Source: Beroe forskalii (lineage: Eukaryota > Ctenophora > Nuda > Beroida > Beroidae). Taken from it: a stretch of 64,000 bases of DNA. The stretch lies in the NCBI GenBank assembly GCA_011033025.1, contig WFMF01000068.1, positions 62,001 to 126,000 on the forward strand, given 5' to 3'. The first letter of the stretch is position 1. The number at the start of each line of letters is the position of its first letter. A program made the position numbers and the translations under genes. The notes beneath the pieces are model-generated. The model made no database searches. It saw only the letters and a program-made list of their open reading frames with translations, and was not told where the DNA came from. This document shows positions 1 through 10,430 of this stretch, piece by piece.

Positions 1-1745
1 CGTCATGGTGACTTGAGACCTCGAAAATCGAAATCCTCGTTCAAAAATACCTTAAGAATGACGATTCTTGGGAGTCAATCGGCCGAAATAAAATTTGACC
101 CCTTAGACCCTTATAGACCCCTTATTTTAGAGGGAAGGAAGCGTCATGGTGATTTGAGACCTCGAAAATCGAAATCCTCGTTCAAAAATACCTTAGGAAT
201 GACGATTCTTGGGAGTCAATCGGCCGAAATAAAATTTGACCCCATAGACCCTTATAGAACCCTTATTTTAGAGGGAAGGAAGCGTCATGGTGATTTGAGA
301 CCTCGAAAATCGAAATCCTCGTTCAAAAATACCTTAAGAATGACGATTCTCGGGAGTCAATCGGCCGAAATAAAATTTGACCCTTAGACCCTTATAGACC
401 CTTTATTTTAGAGGGAAGGAAGCGTCATGGTGACTTGAGACCTCGAAAATCGAAATCCTCGTCTAAAAAATACCTTAAGAATGACGATTCTTGGGAGTCA
501 ATCGGCCGAAATAAAAATTTGACTTTTTTTAGACCCTTGTAGACCCCTTTTATTTTAGAGGGAAGGAAGCGTCATGGTGACTTGAGACCTCGAAAATCGA
601 AATCCTCGTTCAAAAATACCTTAGGAATGACGATTCTTGGGAGTCAATCGGCCGAAATAAAATTTGACCCCTTAGACCCTTATAGACCCCTTATTTTAGA
701 GGGAAGGAAGCGTCATGGTGATTTGAGAACCCGAAAATCGAAATCCTCGTTCAAAAATACCTTAAGAATGACGATTCTCGGGAGTCAATCGGCCGAAATA
801 AAATTTGACCCCTTAGACCCTTATAGACCCCTTATTTTAGAGGGAAGGAAGCGTCATGGTGACTTGAGACCTCGAAAATCGAAATCCTCGTTCAAAAATA
901 CCTAAGAAATGACGATTCTTGGGAGTCAATCGGCCGAAATAAAATTTGACCCCTTAGACCCTTATAGACCCCTTATTTTAGAGGGAAGGAAGCGTCATGG
1001 TGACTTGAGACCTCGAAAATCGAAATCCTCGTTCAAAAATACCTTAGGAATGACGATTCTTGGGATTCAATCGGTCGAAATAAAATTTGACCCCTTAGAC
1101 CCTTGTAGACCCCTTATTTTCGAGGGAAGGAAGCGTCATGGTGACTTGAAACCTCAAAATTCGAAATCCTCGTTCAAAATTACTTTAGGAATGACGGTTC
1201 TTGGGAGGCAATCGGCCGAAATGAAATTTGACCCCTACGACCCTTATTGACCCCTTATTTTAGAGGGAAGGAAGCGGCATGGTGACTCGAGACCTCGAAA
1301 ATCGAAATCCTCGTTCAAAAATACCTAAGGAATGACGATTCTTGGGAGTCAATCGGCCGAAATAAAATTTGACCCCTTAGACCCTTATAGACCCCTTATT
1401 TTAGAGGAAGGAAGCGTCATGGTGATTTGAGACCTCGAAAATCGAAATCCTCGTTCAAAAATACCTTAAGAATGACGATTCTTGGGAGTCAATCGGCCGA
1501 AATAAAATTTGACCCCTTAGACCCTTATAGACCCCTTATTTTAGAGGGAAGGAAGCGTCATGGTGACTTGAGACCTCGAAAATCGAAATCCTCGTTCAAA
1601 AATACCTTAGGAATGACGATTCTTGGGAGTCAATCGGCCGAAATAAAATTTGACCCCTTAGACCCTTATTGACCCCTTATTTTAGAGGGAAGGAAGCATC
1701 ATCGGGTCATGAGACCTCGAAAATCGAAATCCTCGTTCAAAAGTA
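1..1745. repeat. 141-bp tandem satellite, about 12 copies
   Basis: A unit starting CGTCATGGTGACTTGAGACC recurs at about 1, 142, 283, 423, 570, 711, 852, 993, 1134, 1275, 1415 and 1556. The period is 141 bp with small indels in some copies. It runs off the left edge of the window and decays near 1,745. Because 141 is a multiple of three, long open frames of 47-residue repeats appear; I do not regard them as genes, since codon choice merely follows the repeat. The copies are very similar, so expansion is probably recent. Confidence 0.95.
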
Positions 1746-1900
1746 CCCCTTAAAGGTCAACTGGCTGTGTAGCTAACCGGATATCCGGCAGGTAAGCCGG
1801 CTGTGTCGGAATAGTTCAAGACGATCTCAACTGCATTGACCGTGTTTGCGTTCATAAATGACGAAAAAGTCATGTGACTGTAGTTTCTGTCCGAGTGTTC

Positions 1901-2101
1901 GTTGAGCCGCGCAATGTCCGTGTGTTTGTCACGGTTTGTCGTTGTTCGTGGGTTGTATTTTGGAAATTTATTTTTTGAAAATGAAAAAATATTTTTTTAA
2001 ATCCAAAAAATCATAAATACAACCGAACGAACACGATTACAACCGTACCAACGAACAAACGGACAAACCGTGACAAACACACGGACATTGCGCGGCTCAA
2101 C
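1901..2101. repeat. Hairpin-forming inverted repeat between opposed satellite arms
   Basis: The segment 1901-1960 (beginning GTTGAGCCGCGCAATGTCCG) is matched by its reverse complement at about 2033-2101. The spacer between is an A/T-rich stretch of about 70 bp. The match is nearly perfect over the outer 35 bases. It sits between the forward 141-bp satellite and the inverted diverged copies to its right, so it is the centre of a larger inverted structure. It may be a foldback transposon core or a MITE. Confidence 0.8.
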
Positions 2102-2287
2102 AAACACACGGTTGAAATTGTCTTGGGATTATTTCATCGTTTGCTGTGTGCATTAACGAACAACTCAGTTTTACAGATTTTTTTTGAAATGCTGTAAATG
2201 GTGTACTTTGCATATAAGAAACTATGAAATGCTGCGGATAGTGTACTTTGTATATAAAAATGAACACTGCGCGGCTTTTTTTGTGGA

Positions 2288-2710
2288 AATAAGGGTTAAA
2301 AGTTTATTTCATCCGATTCACTCTACTGAATCATCGTTCCTAACGTATTTTTCAACGAGGATTTCGATTTTCGGGGTCTCAAGGCCCGAAAATTTTTCCT
2401 GCTCTCTGAAATTAGAGGTCAATAGCTCGATAAGGGGTCGAAATTTACTTCATCCTATTTACTTTCAAGAACCATCATTCCTTACGTATTTTAGAACGAG
2501 GATTTCGATTTTCGAGGTCTTAAGACCCCATGATGTTTCCTTCCCCCTGAAAAAAGGGGTCAATAACTTAATTGTAATGACAACATAACTCATGAGACCC
2601 GATAAATTTTCTTTCCTTCTGAGATAAAGGGTGTTCAAGGGTCAAACTACGATAATCTGCCCGATTCACTATCAAAAGCCTTTATTCCCTAACGAAATGT
2701 TAAAGTTTTG
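2288..2710 (-). repeat. Diverged inverted copies of the 141-bp satellite
   Basis: Reverse-complement matches to the left satellite recur here: AACGAGGATTTCGATTTTCG at about 2355 and 2493, TTTCATCCGATTCACT-like segments, and AAGGGGTC/TTCCTTCC blocks. About two and a half strongly diverged units are present. They are much older or faster evolving than the left array. Just upstream (about 2187-2265) a short segment ending GTGTACTTTG is duplicated. Confidence 0.75.
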
Positions 2711-2714
2711 GAGG

Positions 2715-4240
2715 AGGATCCTCATCCATTCCAGGATATTATGACGTTATCACTTATTAGAACAGTATTTCCGTATTTAGCGTCCCTCTGCGAACTGATT
2801 GCTTGCGGAGTAATCTCCTTTACACATATGAGCTTCCGATTGCGCGGCGTTGCATTGACTTGTTTTGCGCGGCGCGTTTCCAGTTTCTTCAGAAAGCGAA
2901 CGTAGGGAAGCGATGCGCGCTTGTTTATTGATTTACCCTAACTAGAGGGCTAGAGTCCCATATAATTTGAGAGCCTTCATTATCTATGAAAGTAACGTCG
3001 TACGTGATCCTCCTCAGAATAAAGAATAGCTATTAGCCATATTGTAGACCGCGCGCGCAAGCATCTTTTGAGATGATAAAACCTTCAAAGCGCCGCGCAC
3101 CGCTTAGTCTTGCTTAACACATATACCCCTGTTTGCGTTGCGCAGCGCGTACGTACGTACACCTATGCGGGCTTAGATGATTTTAACGCCTTTTTGCTCC
3201 TTTACACCATTGTCGCAGGCGTTGCCTGACCCCCTCGCGCGCGCGCCACGACTCGCCGAGTCGTGGGTCTGACGACGTCAGACAATTACACCATAGGCCG
3301 GCGGCCTTACGAACGCTCAGTGCGTTAATGCCTTATAACTAGCGCTCAGTTCAATTCTGCACGCCTAAGCACCTACCCGGCTAGATGAACTCAGTGCGCT
3401 GACGCGGACGCAGCTTCCTAAGCCCACATGGGTGTGTACGTGCCGCGCGCGCTCGCGCATCCCTGCTGGATCGGAGAAGCGCGCCACGCGAGCCATACAG
3501 GGATATATGATATACGTGTTCACTGTTCAGCAAAAGCTTTCTGCGCGGCGCCCGCATAGGTGTGTGTGTATACGCGCGTGGCACTTCTTACTCCATGTTA
3601 CGGAGCTTTATTTAGTGCGCGCAAAGCGCGAACAAACAGGGACACGGGTACGTCTCCCATATAAACGGGAGTCTTCATTATCTATGACAATGACGTCACT
3701 CAGAAAAATATAATTAAGCGCACCTAGCGCTTTAACATTTAAGGACAAGGGTTAGGGTCAGGATTAGGATCAGGATTTGTTAGGGTTAGGGTTAGGATTA
3801 AGGTTAGGGTTTTGGTTAGGGCTATGGTTAGGTGTAGGATACAGAAAAATTGACGTTTAGATCTGTGACGTCACTCAGAGCCGTTTATATGTTATATGGG
3901 AGAGATACCGGGACACGTAACATGTGGTAAGGCGCTTCCCTACGGATATACGTGTTAAGCAAGGCAAAAGCATTCCTAAGCATGCCTAGGTGTGTGTGTG
4001 TACGCGCCGCGCGCTTCCCTAAAAGCGCGCGGTAACATAACAGGGGTATACGTGTTTAGCAGGGCCAAGCGATGCCCCTGATAAGGGGAACAGGCACATA
4101 CGCACACTTCCTCTAACCAGGGGCCGGGCGTCGCTTGCCGCGCCGCGCACTCCCTGCGCGTAACCAGGGTCCTGGTGTGGGCAAAACCTGAAACCAAGGG
4201 CAATTTATCTATGAAGGTTTCCAACGAAAAATGGACCCCT
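2715..4240. repeat. GC-rich region of GCGCGC-bearing inverted and direct repeats
   Basis: This stretch has no gene I can support. It is far richer in GCGC and CGCG runs than its surroundings. It holds inverted pairs such as ACACCTATGCGGGC (about 3160) against GCCCGCATAGGTGT (about 3550), and ATATACCCCTGTT (about 3121) against AACAGGGGTATAC (about 4038). It also holds a diverged direct repeat (CTTCATTATCTATGA at about 2975 and 3674). The pattern suggests overlapping foldback elements. Confidence 0.55.
3748..3840 (+). repeat. Degenerate interstitial TTAGGG-like repeat
   Basis: A run of variants of GGGTTA (GGGTTAGGGTCAGGATTAGG and similar) spans about 90 bases inside the GC-rich foldback region. 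It resembles the animal telomere repeat TTAGGG but is degenerate. A weaker block of GTTAGGGTTAGAGTTAGAG lies at about 61,085-61,110. It is probably an interstitial relic, not a chromosome end. Confidence 0.6.
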
Positions 4241-4694
4241 GAGTAAATGCTGTATGGTTTTTAATAGTGCTACCTATTGCTATTATACCTAATAAAGACT
4301 ATGTGAAGAGTGAAGGTTAAATATCATTGTCTTTATGCTATGTTATAATCAGTGAAAGGCTTAATTGTGTAATAGATTCAATCAATACTTCGGAGCTCCA
4401 ATTAGGCCTTGGGAGAGGTGGTAATTCCTGAAACCCTGTCCAAAAAGCGTAGACCCTGTGTAAAACTGCAGTCTATAATTGTCACAAATGTGTCAATAAC
4501 ATGCTAAATGAAATGTGGCAAAGTGCAAACTCATCCAAAACCTGTCACAGAGTTGGTAAATCTTGTTGAAATTCTGTTATAAACCTGTCCAAAACCTTTC
4601 TGGTAATTGCCAAAACCTTGGCAATATGGAAGAAGTTCGACCCTCAAAAGCAGGTGTCTGCTTGTAAGCTTAAAAGCAGACATGGGTCAAAAGT

Positions 4695-6620
4695 GGCAAA
4701 ATGGTACCACAGGAACACGACAAAAATTAGCCTCCATTAGCCTCCATTAGCCTCCATGGAGGCTGAGTGGAGGCTGAGTGGAGCCTGAGTGGTGGCTAAG
4801 TGGAGGCTAATTTCAAAAATCAGCCTCCATGGAGGCTAATAGAGGCATGAGGCTAATTTTCAAAAAATAGCCTCCACTATGGAGGCTAATTAGCCTCCAC
4901 CCAGCCTCCACTAGGCTCCACTCAGCCTCCACTATGCCTCCACTCAGCCTCCACTCAGCCTCCACTCAGCCTCCACTCAGCCTCCATGGAGGCTAAATTT
5001 TTGGTTTAGCCTCCACTAGCCTCCACTCAAGAATTAGCCTCCATTAGCCTCCATGGAAGCTATTTTGACAGTGCTAGTGGAGGCTATAGCCTCCAAATGG
5101 AGGCTAAAATCATGAAAAAACACAGATAATATGCTAGCCTCCACAAAATTAAATTTAGGTCATGTTTTTACAAAAAGAGTACATTTTGTAACATAGACCA
5201 AAGTTTCTAATCCAGCTAGTATTAGGCAATAGGCACCACTGGGCCTCCACTAGAATCCACTCAGCCTCCACTAGGCTTCACTCAGCCTCCACTAGGCTCC
5301 ACTCAGCCTCCACTAGGCTCCATTCAGCCTCCACTAGCCTCCACTTAGCCTCCACTCAGCCTCCACTTAGCCTCCACTAGGCTCCACTCAGCCTCCACTA
5401 GCCTCCACTAGCCTCCACCTCACTGGCCTCCTCCACTAGGCTCCACTGGGCCCACCAGCCTCCACCCAGGCCCAACCAGGCTAGTGGAGCTAAGTGGAGC
5501 CTAGTGGAGGCTGAGTGGAGCCTAGTGGAGGCTGAGTGGAGCCTAGTGGAGGCTAGTGGAGGTTGAGTGGAGCCTAGTGGAGGCTGAGTGGAGCCTAGTG
5601 GAGGCTGAATGGAGCCTAGTGGAGGCTGAGTGGAGTCTGAGTGGAGGCTAGTGGAGCCTAGTGGAGGCTAGTGGAGGCTGAGTGGAGCCTAGTGGAGGCC
5701 GAATGGAGCCTAGTGGAGGCTGAGTGGAGCCTAGTGGAGGCTAGTGGAGGTTGTGTGGAGCCTAGTGGAGGCTGAATGGAGCCTAGTGGAGGCTGAGTGG
5801 AGCCTAGTGGAGGCTGAGTGGAGGCTAGTGGAGCCTATTGGATCCTAGTGGAGGCTAGTGGAGCCTAGTGGTGGCCAGTGGAGCCTAGTGGAGGCTTAGT
5901 GGAGCCTAGTGGAGGCTAGTGGGGCCTGAGTGGAGCCTAGTGGAGGCTGAGTGGAGCCTAGTGGAGGCTAAGTGGAGGCTAGTGGAGGCTGATTGGAGCC
6001 TAGTGGAGGCTGAGTGGAGCCTAGAAGAGGCTGAGTGGAGCCTAGTGGAGGCTGAGTGGAGCCTAGTGGAGGCTGAGTGGGGCCTTGTGAAGGCTGAGTG
6101 TAGGATAGTTGGAGCTGTCTGAAAGTTTGAAGCTATATATTGGTTTTCACATTAGTACACATAAATCACCATTTCCAGCAAGAAATTTGTGTTTTGTAGG
6201 CTCATTGATTTAGGCTCCACTCAGCCTCCACTTAGCCTCCACTCAGCCTCCATTAGCCTCCATTAGCCTCCATATGGAGGCTTTAGCCTCCACAAAAATG
6301 ACTCTTTAAATTTCCATGGAGGCTAATGGAGGCTAATTCTTGAGTGGAGGCTAAACCAAAAATTTAGCCTCCAATCCTCCATGGAGGCTGAGTGGAGGCT
6401 GAGTGGAGGCTGAGTGGAGGCTGTGTGGAGGCTAATTAGCCTCCATAGTGGAGGCTATTTTTCAAAAATTAGCCTCATGCCTCCATTAGCCTCCGTGGAG
6501 GCTAATTTTTGACATTAGCCTCCACTTAGCCTCCACTCAGGCTCCACTCAGGCTCCACTCAGCCTCCATGGAGGCTAATGGAGGCTAATTTTTGTCGTGT
6601 TCCTGTGGTACCATTTTGCC
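4695..6620. mobile_element. Foldback element built on a GGAGGCT minisatellite (copy 1)
   Basis: The left end GGTACCACAGGAACACGAC (from about 4703) is mirrored exactly by its reverse complement ending near 6613. The match extends through AAAAATTAGCCTCCATTAGC. Between the ends, a GCCTCCACT-type array reads one way to about 5465 and its complement reads the other way to about 6110. The main unit is 21 bp (GCCTCCACTA followed by GGCTCCACTCA). A non-repeat segment of about 90 bp lies at 6105-6200. Outer, less perfect inverted matches with AGCAGA/GTCTGC motifs reach about 4650 and 6665. Heptad open frames (WSLVEAE) are a by-product of the 21-bp unit. No transposase gene is seen, so it would be non-autonomous. 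Confidence 0.75.
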
Positions 6621-7400
6621 TCAAAAGTAGATGTCTGCTTTTCAAAAGCAGATGTTTGCTTTTCTAGGGGAATCTAGTTACCATCAAAGGAGAAACACAC
6701 TTTGCTTGTATCCCAACAGCCATATTGTGGTATAGATCAGGGAACACCAAGAGGAATCATTTCCTCATTTCAAGTTGTTTTCTCCTCCATACAAAAATGG
6801 CTTCAAGAGTCATCTCACTGTGACCCGTGGAGGACCAAACCACTGCACCTTTTGCTCAGATTTCTGCTGGGTTTCCTGCCCTCATCTGAACCCTGTGAAC
6901 CACCTGATCCCCTCCACCTTCCTCAACAACCATGGGAGTTGAGTGGGGGCTGCAGTCCAGTGCCTGCTTTAGAACATTTCTCTAAATCAGGTTGAGCAGG
7001 AGGATCTCTGTGTGGAAAGAAGGTTGTTGCTGTTGTTTAGAGGCATTGTGATTGAGATGAATGACATATTTCACTGTTTTTATAAGTGAAAGGGGGTGCA
7101 TCATTCTTTGGTTTTAATACACTCTCTGGAATGCAGTCACATAGGAAAAATACAGTTACCAGCCTTATTTTTGGTATTTGCGACCAATTATAGACAAAGA
7201 AGTCTATATGTAGCCCAAAAATGGGTTTTAAGAGGCTGTAAATCCTGAAAATGGCCAATGGGGAGGGAAAAATGGTTGTTTTTAACTGTTGAATAACCTC
7301 ATAGACTGTAAAAAAGATTTATTTAATATCTTATTCAATACTGATATTTTGTTTGATATTATACTGATATAGGTAACCTCGAGATGTCAAATTGACTGTG
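6621..7400. other. No gene seen
   Basis: Mostly unique sequence with no open frame showing family resemblance or sound splice sites. It forms the upstream flank of the POPDC gene, so an untranslated first exon or promoter could lie here, but I cannot point to one. Confidence 0.4.
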
Positions 7401-7440
7401 ACCCTGTTTGGAGAGGCTCCTTACCACACATGTTGGGTTT

Positions 7441-9342
7441 ATGGGAATTTTCGATTTTCCTGGGTATAATCTCCTGACCTGTGAATGGGGTCCAGTAAAT
7501 AATGTCCTTTTTCAGGTGAGTTTTAAGCTTGTTTCTTAGCCTTATGGCGAATGCACTTATATTAATTGTTATCTCTAAATTTACATGAAATGCATGGCTT
7601 AGATACGTTGATAATGCTTTTAAACAATTTTTGATTAATGAATCAACTGAAGAATTAATCAATTCAGATCAAAAATAGTCATTGCAACTTTAAATCATTG
7701 AAACTGTTAATTCATATGTCATAAATGTTGAGTTATAACCAATGATTTCAGATTGCCAATTCATGGCTTGTTGTCCTCTACATCGGAGATTTTATTAACT
7801 TTCCATCAACATTTGCTTATTTAGTGTTCCTCCGTATAGTTCTATTGTTTGCAGGTAATAACACTGTCTGATGTTGTTTCAATTTTTCTAATTAACATTG
7901 CAAGTATTTATTATTCCCCTACTAATCAAATTATATACTTCAAAAAACATCTTTATACACGACAATTCAAACATTGAATTTCCTTTTACGTAATAACATT
8001 TCAATACCTGTTTCATGAATATTTCTCTGGTGATTACTCAACCATACCTACCATTACCAGCCTTATTCTTTCTCTGTATGGGGTGCTTGGGTACTCTGCT
8101 CTCCTGACACTGCCTTGTGGAACTTTATTTTGATGCTGTACAATTTGGTGAGATTGGCTTATCTCCTCTTCAGACACTACTATCCTGTCGACATTAAGCC
8201 AAGTAAGTTTCTCTTTTTCATTTGAGAGGGCAGTATTTTGGCACTTCTGTATCTGGATGCATTGTTCTTTTTTGTTTGCAACCGAAAATTCAATACTATT
8301 CATTTTTCATCGATCCTTATTCTCTGATTTCGAATTAAATTGAAAATATATTTCAGAATTTGAAAAGCTGTACAATACAGCATACAAGTTCAGTGGTCTT
8401 TCCTTGGAAACGTACAACAGGTTAATCAGTGCAGGAACAGTAATAAGTGCTGATGCACACAACTCCCATCTATTTACAAGGAGTTTAAACTCCCCTGACA
8501 AGATTTTCCAGATTATATCAGGTAATTTTGAATGAATTACTTTCATAATATAAGAATTTAGTGTCGTGATGTGTCAGCCATTGGGCACACGAATGCAGTT
8601 TGTTCTCCAATATGTACTTTTAATTGATATTTAATCGAATAATCGATGTCAGACATCAGTGTATTGTTTAAAAGAAATAACCTGCCTAAATACAAATTAC
8701 ACTCACAGATGCATAAATCAAACTATAGTCTTAAAATATATTAAGAGTGTGAAGAGGAAATGATGGTTTTTATCTTCCAGGAAAAGTCCTCATCAACCTT
8801 ATAAATGGAACAAAAGTGAAATTACGAGAGGGTGATTTTATCAATGATAACAACTGGAATTTTAATAACCATCGTGATGTCCAGTCCTTTATCTTAGACT
8901 ATACTGTTTTATCAGGTTTACTCCAACTTTCTATTAATACCTATCATAACATTTTCATCCATATTTCAAATTAGACTTTGAAACGCGCTTTTATAATGGT
9001 TAATCCTTTCAGAACATTATGTTACTTTCAAACAGTGTCCATATTGCTTTGTAAAACCTATGAAATCCGGTGAAATAATAAATTAAGATCTTCATTCTTC
9101 CCTCCCCCAACACTTTCAACCCCTCCCTCTACCCCCTCAGGCCTATGAAAGTCCTCTGGGACGACTAATAATTCAACTCTACACCCGTCATAACACCCCT
9201 TCACCCTCCAGACTCCCTGCTGATCTCCTGGTCCTACTCCCGTCTCACAGAGCTGCTCCAGGACCCTGACAGGCGTTTCTTCTCCTACCTCCTCCTCAGC
9301 AACCTCAACTCCTCCTCCTCCGTTTCAGTGACTTGGTTGTAG
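7441..9342 (+). CDS. popdc: Popeye domain-containing (POPDC) membrane protein, six exons
   Basis: Proposed coding exons: 7441-7515, 7752-7854, 8061-8202, 8357-8521, 8781-8915 and 9212-9342. Known POPDC proteins have a short extracellular N-terminus, three membrane segments and a cytoplasmic cAMP-binding Popeye domain; they act at muscle and nerve plasma membranes. Here LTCEWGPVNNVLFQ matches the conserved N-terminal cysteine region, LWNFILMLYNLVRLAYLL the third membrane segment, and SDSLLISWSYSRLTELL the family's ADDNCRFLCWSRERLTYFL region. Phases agree at every junction except within exon 3. That exon needs a one-base shift, passing from ALFFLCMGCLGTLLS into DTALWNFI. The last exon also stops early, while a neighbouring frame stays open to 9779. 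This could be a decaying gene or assembly indels. The start ATG at 7441 is tentative; the frame is open to 7402, so an upstream exon is possible. The cAMP-contact motifs DSPE and FQVT are not conserved (NHRD and FILD lie there). Confidence 0.8.
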
Positions 9343-9779
9343 TGAGGGATGGTATTAGTCTGGATGACGTCACGATACACAACTCTATATCCCTACACGA
9401 TGATATTGTCACAGATCAGCAGGAGGTGAGGAAAAGTGCGACACCGATTAGTGGTGGGGTGGATCAGGGACTGCTCCTTCATAAAACAAACCATGACGGG
9501 CTGGATCAGGGACTGCTCCTTCATAAAACAAACAATGACAATGGCGTTAGCAGCAGTAGTAGCAGTAGTAAGTCTAATGCATCTGTTGACCGGCTGCTCC
9601 TTCACCAAACTCTTCGGAACAGCACTATCTCCCTTCCTGTGAAGGACAGTGTGTCTGGGAGGGGCTATTCTAAACTCGTGAGTGAGAAATGTAACGGGGA
9701 TGCCGCCAGGTTTTATACCCTGGACACCGGTGACTTTTGGGAACAGGACTTTTTCCTGGAATCCGAGACGGGTGTTTAG
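9320..9779 (+). CDS. Possible C-terminal tail of the POPDC gene in a shifted frame
   Basis: A frame open from about 9270 continues through SDLVVVRDGISLDD to a TAG ending at 9779. It overlaps the last Popeye exon in a different frame. It contains a duplicated GLDQGLLLHKTN-type segment, a serine run and an acidic end. No domain is recognised. POPDC proteins usually have a low-complexity, serine-rich cytoplasmic tail, so this may be the true C-terminus reached through a sequencing indel near 9327. Alternatively it may be reached by use of the acceptor-like CTCCGTTTCAG at 9327, or it may be chance. Confidence 0.4.
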
Positions 9780-9836
9780 AATTTTATTTGGGTTGAGTGT
9801 GAGTGGAAGGACATTATGCAAGATATTAATTTATTA

Positions 9837-10430
9837 GCAGGCCCGTTCGGCACTGCTACGCAGTGTCTCGTCCGCAAAGTTCAGACCTAAGCAGTTTAAA
9901 TTAATGAAAATCTTTTTACCAAAAAAAATTGAAAAATCCGAATCAGAACCAAAGTTGTTCAGTAGAGTAGCGTATCAAAATCAACAAAGCAAGAAATGAA
10001 ATTCACTCACTTCTCATGTTACCATAGCAACGCGAGCATTTCCCACTATCTGCACGTGTATGCCGACACAAATCCATACACACATCGACACAGTGCCCAT
10101 ACACACGGTTTTCCCATTCTAATCTATGATGCCGACACAATAACCCACACACATGCCGACACAAAATCCATACACTCTTACCAAATTATATATAAGACTA
10201 GCAGGCCCGTCGGGCCTGCAAATACACAGCTCATTCGGCGCTGCTACGCAGCACCTCGTTCGCAAAATTCGAATCAACTCAATACTTTTTACCGCATCAA
10301 AAAATTCCAATCAGATCAGGAGCTATCAAGAAACGTATTCAAAACAGCATTTAACAGAAATGAACGCGGGCGCGCAATATGTAACCATAGCAACGCGCGC
10401 GCATATATCCATACTTCACGTGGGCGCCCC
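9837..10430. repeat. Diverged direct duplication with AGCAGGCCCG start
   Basis: AGCAGGCCCGTTCGGCACTG at 9837 is echoed at about 10,200 (AGCAGGCCCGTCGGGCCTGC, then CATTCGGCGCTGCTACGCAG). A second shared block, ACCATAGCAACGCG, lies at 10,021 and 10,384. Two diverged copies of about 360 bp therefore sit head to tail. It looks like an interspersed element end; the family is not identified. Overlapping open frames here lack coding signals. Confidence 0.55.

Noticed and set aside
13-1672. Long open frames of a 47-residue repeat
   Set aside because: They follow from the 141-bp satellite period being a multiple of three. Frames are broken by repeat indels and there is no start, splice or domain evidence.
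5919-6122. WSLVEAE heptad protein, also on the minus strand at 45-47 kb
   Set aside because: The heptads mirror the 21-bp minisatellite; no gene structure is present.
6702-6995. 97-residue open frame
   Set aside because: No domain, no splice context, and ordinary length for random sequence of this composition.
9393-9821. Minus-strand 142-residue frame over the POPDC tail
   Set aside because: A shadow of the plus-strand frame with no family features.
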